Positions 56,344 to 64,000 of a DNA stretch of 64,000 bases are shown one piece after another; within the stretch, counting starts at the first letter, position 1; each line of letters starts with the position of its first letter. A program made the position numbers and the translations under genes. Under the pieces are notes generated by a model. It saw only the letters and a program-made list of their open reading frames with translations, did no database searches and had not been told where the DNA came from. Where the stretch lies: assembly GCA_028456385.1 (NCBI GenBank), contig JALNQF010000010.1, positions 248,001-312,000 on the forward strand, written 5' to 3'. The stretch comes from Ophiosphaerella korrae. Taxonomy: Eukaryota > Ascomycota > Dothideomycetes > Pleosporales > Phaeosphaeriaceae.

Positions 56344-57024
56344 GACATGGTTTGGGGGGGGGGAAGAGGGGTGAGGATTTTCCGCGGGTGGCGCGGCTGT
56401 GTCGCGAGAGCGTGAATACGAGTAGGCTTTTTTTTTTTTTTTTTTTCTGTTGGGAATGGGGATGAGGCGGGCTTTTGCGTGTTTGATACCCAGCTCAACG
56501 CCGGTGGCGGCTTACCTGCTGTTTTTCATGGGTTTTTTTTTGGTTCGCCTGATGTCTCAGGGAAGGGCATGTGCGGTGAAGGAAAGGTGGCTTGCAGTCT
56601 TGCTTGGCTTGCATTTAGCTCGGTAGTCTGGGCAGCGCACTGCGTGTTTGGTGTTGCTTATTGTGCTTTGGAAATGCATGAGTCGTGCCGGGAGTTATGC
56701 CTTGAGGTTCTCCTGCCAAGGTGAAGTGACAGCTTTTTCTGTGGACAATCACCCAAAGTCGGAGTACTTTGCTATCTGAGAATTTGAATCCATTCTGCAT
56801 TATTATGAGTATATACTCAGCCATTACGCTGCTTTAATCTCCTTGGGTGAGGTAGGCGAGAACTAGCTTTGGATGTGCGTAGAACATGGTCGACCTTTAG
56901 AAAAAAAAAAAAAGAAAGAAAGTTGGCCGTGAACAACCATTTCAAGCAATGATAGTCCAAAGCCAACAATATATCTTACCTCTCTGAGAAAAAAAAAAGG
57001 CGTAAAAGAAACATGGTATAATGA
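56344..57024. other. convergent intergenic region with homopolymers
   Basis: Between the transporter and the RBR ligase 3' ends. It includes a T19 run at 56428-56446, a G-run near 56355 and A-rich stretches near 56900 and 56990, as in 3' regions. No gene is seen. Confidence 0.5.
56428..56446. repeat. T19 homopolymer
   Basis: Nineteen consecutive T, prone to length variation and assembly error. Confidence 0.9.
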
Positions 57025-58446
57025 TCAAACCCGGTTGCGACGGCAGTCCTCGCACACATTGATAAAGCAATGACGGCACTGCAGAATATACTTCCAATGC
57101 CTGTCCTCACACATCTCGCAGCGAAATCCTCGTCTCCCGCACTCATACATGCGCTGGAATCGACCTGGGTGCTCGCATTCATGGTTCCGTTCGAGCTCGG
57201 TGCGCACTCGGCCTACACGACGCTGGCGTTCGACGACGGGAAGGTCGACGACAGCGTCGCGATCGACAATTTCTTCCGCCCTCTCTAGCATTCTGCCTGG
57301 GTCGGCATATCTGCAGCTGCATTCCCTCCACTTTGTTCCGCATTCGTAGCAGAATTCGGCTTTGCAACGGCATCTGCGTTTTTCATCAGCTAATGTGGAG
57401 AAGGGTATTTGTGTTTAGGCTACTCACGTCATGTGGTTGCACCCGCTTTTTAGGATGACTATGTATCCGCAGCGGTAGCATGTCTTCCAGCCCATATTGT
57501 CTGCTAATCCGCGAGTTTCACGGAGAGCAGGGTCGTCCGGGCAGTCCAGGCCATGATGGTAACCGTTCTTGCATAGTTCGCATGTAGGCGTGAAACAACG
57601 GCTGCATACTGCCTTGCGTGTTCCTGGCTCGATGTTGCTGGGAGGAATGAATTGTCCGCAATCGCGGCCGCTACAATATACCCGATCGGCAGTAGTAAAC
57701 TCGATGCTGGCTAGATTGAATGCTTCACGCTCATCAACCGACATGTGTTTCGAGATAAGCTCCAGGGGAATTGGCTGTTTGTGGCAGCGGACGGGGAACA
57801 AGGTCTCATCTTTCGCTGCTCGATTGAAAAGGGTCTTTAAACAATCAATGCAATACCGGTCATTACAGGGCAACTTGATGGTGAGACTGGAATGAAAGGT
57901 GTCGTGGCAGACAGCACACTTGAACTGAGTGGAAAGCTTCTCAAGCGCCTCCGCCTGGCGCTCAGCGAAAGACATTGATGGGCCAGCCTCAGTCCCACCC
58001 TCAGAAGGAGCATACACCGAAGCAGCATACTGGCTTTCAGTCGCGGTGCGCATCCAGTCCTGAACTTTCTTGTCAATTCCCTGAGAAAACGAGCTGGGCG
58101 GTTTCTGGTATCCTGGGCTGGCCGTGCTGGTTTGGAGCGCCAGTTGCCGATCTTCATGGCACCGGAGTTCGTCAGACGTCAACTCTGCAATGGCAGCGCC
58201 ATCCGAGTGTACTGCAGCTCCAATACTGCGAGCAAGCTTCCGGTCATTGAGGAGAGTTTGGTGCCCCAGCAAGTCGGTCTGGAAGCTGCTGTAGGCCACG
58301 TCGAAATCGGGAGGATGGCCAAGGATGTGCTTGCCTTTTCCAGATTGGGCACAGATACCAATCTCTTCTAGTTGAAGTGTGATAGCTGCAAGCTCATCGT
58401 CGAAATTTGTGGGGTCAAAGGGATCTATAGAAGAAGATTCCGACAT
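57025..58446 (-). CDS. RBR-type E3 ubiquitin ligase
   Basis: Two exons (58446-57428, 57373-57025) over a 54-nt intron give 455 residues. RING1 starts FKCAVCHDTFHSSLTIKLPC (Cys 177 onward) with RYCIDCL. The IBR domain has VYCSGRDCGQFIPPSN and AVCSRCFTPTCELCKNGYHH. RING2 reads WKTCYRCGYIVILKSGCNHM then TCRCKAEFCYECGTKW, with Cys 341 after HMT as the expected thioester cysteine. The intron splits codon 340 just before that cysteine. The N-terminal 170 residues are Ser-rich and helical without a named domain. A C-terminal Cys-rich block (CEMCEDRHWKYILQCRHCFI) looks like an extra zinc finger. The substrate is unknown. Confidence 0.92.
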
Positions 58447-60243
58447 TGTAGGTACGACGAGGAAACCAATTTAGAGCGCTGATGAGGAATGTAAGTTGGT
58501 CAGGGTAGAAGATTAAGACGCCATTATATGGTGAGGACATGCAGTTTGACACCTTGATATTGTTTTTCGGTTCGCGTTTGCTTCTGTCCTGTTTCTATTT
58601 TAGCGTGCCACTGTATCAGCGTTGATAAATCTTTCGGCCCAATCAAGCATGCTAGAGAGTGATTCAAGTTGCACTTAACCCACTTAGTGCAATCCGCCAT
58701 TCACTCGCTAACAAACTCATGATGATCCTTCTGAAATGAGCGTTACCAGCTGACTCAACGCGAGCTATAATTTTGCTTCCATTCTCTTGCCCTGGGTTAC
58801 AAGAGGAAAATGTAGAATTTGGAACGGGCAGGCAGAATATAGCTCTCGGGTGGAAGACGGTGAATTCAAAACGCCCAAGCTAAGGCACGGGGATTACGGT
58901 TACCTGCATATGTACCCAGGTACGCCCGTCATCGGAGTAGAGAACATATGGTGAAGTTGAGTTCTGTGCAGAATTGCTGGGGGCTCAATGTAGGAGAATC
59001 TGTTGTACTGCTAGTCGAGACAGTCGCGCGAGTTATCTAGCTATATAGCATAACTATAAAACATGAACCTTCTCATAGACATTTCCAAGAGTGTCATCAT
59101 TATGTTATAACGTATCAAGTAGACTAAGATACGTTGGGGCGCGTCGTGGTGGGGCGGCCCGGACAGTAGTTCGGCCCGACGTTGTCTGCGCATTCCCTCC
59201 GTATCTCGTATTACCTCGCCCAGACGGGCCAGAGTTTTGCGCCGCACCAAACTCACTTACTATGGTCAATGCAGGCCTTGGATGCTCTGGGGATGGCCAA
59301 TACGTAGGCAACCTTACGTCAGTGCACCTATCGGCCATCTGCGTACTCGGTAGAGGCATTAAGACCCGAAGTGTCAATTTTGTAGAAGTCATGGTCCGCC
59401 AAGCCACACGCCGTGATTACGATGCAGAGGTGCGGCATGATGTGTCTAACTTCTATAGTGGATAGTGCCCGATAGCGCTAGGCTAATAACGCAGTTGTTG
59501 TTGTTCTCTATGGGAGGCGTTTATTCCGTGATCCGAAGGCGGTACCTATAGGAGTCTGCGCGTAGATGAGATTTGTGCGGAAAACCTTTTCCGCATAAAT
59601 CTAACTGTCGAATATTGGAAGTCCGGGGTCTGTGGGAGATTACTTGTATCGTGTTGGTACTTGGGATAGTATCATACATGTTATCGCTATCCAACATAAG
59701 TTCTTGAGTACTTGAACTGTAAGCTAGTCGGAAAACAAACTAATCTACAGAGGGAATCACTTCGCAAAGATATCAAGCAATGGTAGAGCATATTGTGATT
59801 CCAGGGCGTTTACGGCCAGTTAGCGAGTAGCTGTAGAGCCTATGGAAAGAACGAGACATGTTTAATTTGTACTTCACGTGCTAAATTAATGAATGTGTAC
59901 CTAACAGTAGTGAAAACAACATGCTGAAAACCCAGTCCAACACAATATACACGTGAAATGAAAACGTAAAAAAAAATCTTAAACCCACCACAATCAGCCC
60001 ATGGCAGTACTCATGGAATTAAAAGTCCGAAGTAGAATGGCTCATAATGATTTCCGATATTTACAGGACTTTCCTCCCACCCCCTACACCTGCACTAGCC
60101 ATCCGGAATTGTGGATTGAACGTTCATCCGAGGTCATGTGACTGTGCCGGCAAGATATATAGGTGCTCATTGAAGTAGAATATCAGCATCCAGGACGATT
60201 ATCTCCTCCATTTGCATTCCGTTACACTATCCTCATATCCAAA
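58447..60243. other. intergenic region with a dispersed repeat copy
   Basis: 1.8 kb without a supported gene. Overlapping frames at 59091-59465 are GC-richer than their surroundings and may be a transposon scrap, but no domain is seen. One copy of the direct repeat described separately lies at 58830-59035. Confidence 0.4.
58830..59035 (+). repeat. direct repeat copy A flanking the flavin monooxygenase gene
   Basis: Shares with 62250-62470 the blocks CTCTCGGGTGGAAGA, TGAATTCAAAACG, GGAGTAGAG, GTTCTGTGCAGAA and TCGAGACAG in the same order and orientation. This copy is GC-richer than the other one. Confidence 0.75.
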
Positions 60244-62185
60244 ATGCTCTCCCCCGAACAGCAGCAGAAATTGCAAGCCAAATACCAACAGGAACGAGAC
60301 AAGCGCCTGGTACACCAAAAGGACGGCACGAAAGCATTCACCTCCGTCGCCAACTTTGCAGACATCAACCGCGACGCGTGGATCGATTACGAGGCAGTCA
60401 GTAAAATGCGGCCGTTGCGGGATGGCTCCAAAGTCAGGGTGCTCATCACCGGAGGTGGACATGCGGGCTTGTTGATGGCGGCGCGATTGGTACAGGCCGG
60501 CTTCGACTCCAAGGACATTGTGATTGTGGACAAGGCCGGGGGCTTTGGCGGGACATGGTAAGTCGATTGAAAGCTGGTATACGGGGCGTGAACTGACGAG
60601 AGAGACTAGGTACTGGAATCGGTATCCAGGACTGATGTGTGATGTTGAGGGGTATTGTTACTTGCCGTTGCTGGAAGAGACGGGATTTGTGCCGAAGCAT
60701 CAGTATTCGTATGGGTACGAGATCCGTGAGAATGCAGAGAAGATTGCGGAGACCTGGGGAATCCAGGGCCATTTTGGGACGGAAGTGATGGGGAAGAGAT
60801 GGAATGAAGGAAAGGGGCGATGGGAGGTGTCGCTTCTCCAAAGCAACGCGGGCGGCGAGACAACTCCTCTGCAGGTCGAGGCCCAGTTTGTCATCTTGAC
60901 TGCTGGCATCTTTCCAAGCCCCAATATACCGAAAATGGAGGGCTTCGATGCGATGCGACAGAATGTCAAGGTACTGCACTCTGCTCGGTGGGATTATGGA
61001 GTAACAGGTGGAACTCAAGAGCAACCGGATATGACCAAGTTGGAGGGTAAAAAGGTTGGTATAGTGGGCGCTGGAGCTACTGCTATACAAATCGTTCCTC
61101 AGCTTGCGAAGTGGGCAAAACATCTCTATGTCTTTCAGCGCACCCCAAGTTTCGTGGGAGCTCGCAACCAAAAGCAGACAACACCCGAGGACTGGGCCAA
61201 GGTCACTAGCAAAAAGGGCTGGCAAACCGAAAGAATGATCAACTTCAACGCCAATCTTTGCTTTGAGGACGTTGAGACTGATTTGGTCAGTGATGGCTGG
61301 AGCTCCAACTCGACGTTCTACGGGCTGGTAGGGAGCCTTAGCAAACCTCCGGTCCAGAATATTGAACAACATATTAAAGAGCAAATTGCCCTCGACTTGG
61401 ATTTTGGAGAACGGCATCGGGCACATATTGCAAATCAGATCCATGATCCAACTACGGCATCGAAGATGCAGCCATGGTATTACGGTTGGTGCAAAAGGCC
61501 GGCATTTCACGACGACTATCTACCCGCGTTCAACAGGGACAACGTGACCCTTGTGGACTTGGATGGCAAACCGCTCAATAAGTGCACCCCACATGGGCTT
61601 CATGCTAATGGAGCTGATTACGACCTTGACGTATTGATCCTCGCAACCGGATTCACTACCACCACAAACAAGGCACCTGCGGTGGGTATTAATGGGCCTA
61701 TCCCAGTCATTGGGCGTGGAGGAAAGCCGCTCGAAGAAAAGTGGGAAGCGGCAGATTTCGGAACGCTGCATGGTGTTGCCACACATGGTTTTCCAAACTT
61801 ATTCTTCTTCTCCAGCAGTGGCGCCGCTGCCTCTCCGAACATGTCATCGATTTTTGATATGACGACGAAACATGTAGCATATATTCTACGCAAGGCATCT
61901 GAAAAGGCTGAGAACCCCGGAAAAATGGTCGTTGAGGTATCAAAGCAGGCAGAGGATGAGTGGACCGATGAAATTGCCAAGTGGGCTGGCTGGTATGCGC
62001 CAGTGCAGTTGTGCACTCCTGGGTACTTTACAGATCATGGAGACGCTTTAAAGGAAGTGTCCCCTGAGCAAGCGCTGAAGAAAGCGAGGACAGCAACACT
62101 CGGCAGCGGCCCGAATGGATATCGCGCTGTTATGGAGAAGTATTATAAAACAGGCGGGATACCTGGGGTAACAGTCGTTGGTTGA
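60244..62185 (+). CDS. Baeyer-Villiger-type FAD/NAD(P) monooxygenase
   Basis: Two exons (60244-60557, 60610-62185) over a 52-nt intron give 629 residues. The FAD site is [17 protein letters not shown] with [20 protein letters not shown]; the intron lies inside the codon of the Trp in GGTW. The NADP site is [20 protein letters not shown], and the C-terminal LILATGFTT is the conserved ATG motif. The Baeyer-Villiger fingerprint F-x-G-x-x-x-H-x-x-x-W appears only as H-S-x-x-W (LHSARWDY), without the leading Phe and Gly. Such enzymes insert oxygen into ketones or oxidise heteroatoms and often belong to secondary metabolism, but no core synthase is nearby. Repeat copies flank the gene. Confidence 0.9.
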
Positions 62186-62249
62186 TGAAGTGCCTGCAGG
62201 CGAGCTCAGCTTGAAGTTAGCTGATTTGAATATAATCCTACCTGAGCCT

Positions 62250-62470
62250 TAAGCAGAATATCGCTCTCGGGTGGAAGATAATGAATTCAAAACGACCAAT
62301 ATTGAAATTGACAAAGCACGAGAATTATAGTTGCCTACATATATGCTTAGATACGCGCGTTATTGGAGTAGAGTTCTGTGCAGAACTTAGCGCATAGGAT
62401 TCTTACAAAACTGCTAGAGGCTTAATATAGAAGAATCTGGTAATCAAGATCGAGACAGCAGGAGAGTTGC
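62250..62470 (+). repeat. direct repeat copy B flanking the flavin monooxygenase gene
   Basis: The second copy of the element at 58830-59035. It is AT-richer, with many G-to-A and C-to-T differences, as expected of RIP or long decay. Confidence 0.75.
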
Positions 62471-62482
62471 ACCTAGCGCCTT

Positions 62483-62602
62483 CTTGTTGATGTGAAAGAC
62501 ACCCTCTTCAAGGGCCTAATCCTGCAGTTGATGAAGTTGGATCCTGCGAAACGAATTACAGCTCAGCAAGCACTAGAGCATCCATGGCTCAAGGATGTTT
62601 AA
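62483..62602 (+). pseudogene. Orphan protein-kinase C-terminal fragment
   Basis: The frame [20 protein letters not shown] followed by [19 protein letters not shown] and a TAA is the last part (subdomains X-XI) of a Ser/Thr kinase: the conserved Arg of subdomain XI in PAKRITA and the HPW box are clear. No kinase sequence is found upstream, where repeat copy B ends. It is a piece of a kinase gene, probably moved here with or next to the repeat. It is too short to be functional. Confidence 0.65.
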
Positions 62603-64000
62603 TGGTCCGTACAGTACTAGTTCATTCTACTCTTCTACTTTCTCTGTTCTTTGCTGCTGGATAATGTGACAGGTCGCTTCTATATTGGCCGGTCGATTTC
62701 CTCGGCTGGTCCAGAATAAGCTTATACGACAGGATTCGTCCCGCGCATATCCTCTAATAACAATTTCAGCAATGAATCTTCCTTAGCAACTTGCCAGGAG
62801 GCCAAGCACCCCCGAGAAGCTTTCACGTCCAGTCATTCGTATTGAACGCTTTGCTGTTCCTGATTGTGGAGTTCATGGAGGCTAAGTTTGAGTTACAGAG
62901 TGTTCGAGCCCAATGCAAGGATTTGCTCTAGTCTGCACTACGCCGCAGCGCGTATACTTATCGTTCAAGGATTATGATTCGTACTTAAAAGTTAATAAAA
63001 CAATCAAGTAATACCCACGCGCCCATTTACTACGCCGCAGCATTGATCTTTAAGCCATCGTACTTCATTACTGTGTCGAAACAAAGTACAAGTTTCATGT
63101 ACCAATCTTCAAAGTTCAAATTCATCAAATTCAGCATACCAGCCTGTTATCCTGATAAAGCTTCTTGTTCGAACCAATTGCATCTTTGTTATTTCCATGG
63201 TCAACTTCCTCTTTCAGGCAAACAAGCAATAAAGAGTGTTTAACGCCATCACGTGACATGGGTCAAACCTGGCCCGCCTACCTGGACCCTACCCTGTGCA
63301 CCAACCTGCAATGGCATCGATGACGAAACACAGGACTTTACTGCATAGTGTTGTTTCAGAGACACGGCAGCCATGTTCAGCAATGAGGTCGCACAGGGCA
63401 TGCTAGATGTAATATTGGTAGAGGCGGTGTAGATATGACATAATTAGATGCTACCTAGGGGTGCTGAGCTACCGCACGTTGAGGGTGGTGGGACAGACGA
63501 CATTCATCGTGGTACGTCGTGGTTGGGGACTATACGCCCGGGCACGTGTCACTGGCGACACTACGAGGCGGTAGGCGAGGGTCCGATGAGGGCCCGGAGA
63601 TGCCAGATCAGATGGATGGGACTGGCCAAAAGGGCAGCAGGCCGGCGATGTAAAAATTGAATCTTTGAGGCATCGTTAGTAGCTATTAGTTATTGTCGTG
63701 TGTCTTTGTTGCGTCGCCGACATTCTTCTCTTCTACAAGGAGTTTTGGTAGCAGCGAAGGATTTGGTCGAGAACCACGGTCCGGCGCAGCGCTATGGATC
63801 GGACATGTGAAGTTTCCAGATTGGAAGAATGGTAGAGGGAGCATGGGGAGCCGCTACTGCGCGTGTGGTCTCTGAATAGATTATCCAGGTGGCTAGGCTG
63901 GCTAGGCTGGCTATGTGTTGGACAGTAAGCTCAGCATGTCTTGCCCGTTGCCAGGGAAGGTGTTGGCAGGAGCGAAGGAGGTAAGCAAATGGGAGCGGGC
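62603..64000. other. right-edge intergenic region
   Basis: No gene that I can support. The part to 63250 is AT-rich, and 63440-63660 is GC-rich with short frames. A direct repeat of GGCTAGGCT lies at 63891-63911. A gene may begin beyond the window edge. Confidence 0.45.

Noticed and set aside
59091..59465. 124-codon plus-strand frame near repeat copy A
   Set aside because: Both strands are open here and neither translation has a domain; more likely a GC-rich transposon scrap.
60446..61510. 354-codon antisense frame over the flavin monooxygenase
   Set aside because: Mirror of a strongly conserved gene on the plus strand; the translation has no domain.

Overview
The window looks like nuclear DNA of a filamentous ascomycete, most likely a dothideomycete of the Pleosporales type. 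This is inferred from gene content and style. Protein-coding genes carry many short GT-AG introns (mostly 46-70 nt), lie on both strands and do not form operons. Housekeeping proteins are fungal (Rsm22, DASH Spc19, Atp16, Atp18, Cac2, Coq4, fungal ATP sulfurylase with an APS-kinase-like tail). A Tc1/mariner copy has six in-frame stops, all TAG, which is what repeat-induced point mutation (RIP) leaves behind. No tRNA, rRNA or CRISPR array was recognised.

Region 1 to about 17.3 kb is accessory and partly decayed. It has a CorA-like membrane protein pseudogene, a DUF7924-type gene with an in-frame TAG, a TPR fragment, a nucleotidyltransferase-like gene abutting a Helitron helicase fragment, a truncated PD-(D/E)XK-type gene, a frameshifted Crypton-like tyrosine recombinase, a possible small secreted protein, a DUF6623 protein, an aminoglycoside-phosphotransferase-fold protein lacking both catalytic aspartates, and a berberine-bridge-type FAD oxidoreductase.

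Region 17.9 to 43.9 kb is mostly core: RSM22 (mitoribosome assembly), casein kinase I, ATP18 (63 residues in four exons), SPC19 and ATP16. A very large Arg/Ser/Thr-rich open frame (27437-34456) follows; after one TAG it stays open in the same frame for 288 more codons. Next come ATP sulfurylase and PAPS reductase, a physically linked sulfate-assimilation pair, then a SET-domain methyltransferase divergent from COQ4, with a perfect 16-bp palindrome in the 287-bp shared promoter.

Region 44 to 49.7 kb is mixed: a fungal rhodopsin-domain membrane protein, a catalase-like pseudogene with three TAG stops at likely tryptophan positions, the complete Tc1/mariner element with TA duplications and inverted repeats, and an RWD-domain protein. 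The pseudogene lies next to the RIP-like transposon, which suggests RIP leakage.

Region 50 to 64 kb holds CAC2 (chromatin assembly factor 1), a major facilitator transporter, an RBR-type E3 ubiquitin ligase and a Baeyer-Villiger-type flavin monooxygenase. The monooxygenase is bracketed by two diverged direct copies of a roughly 200-bp repeat, followed by an orphan C-terminal protein-kinase fragment. The last 1.4 kb has no gene that I can support.
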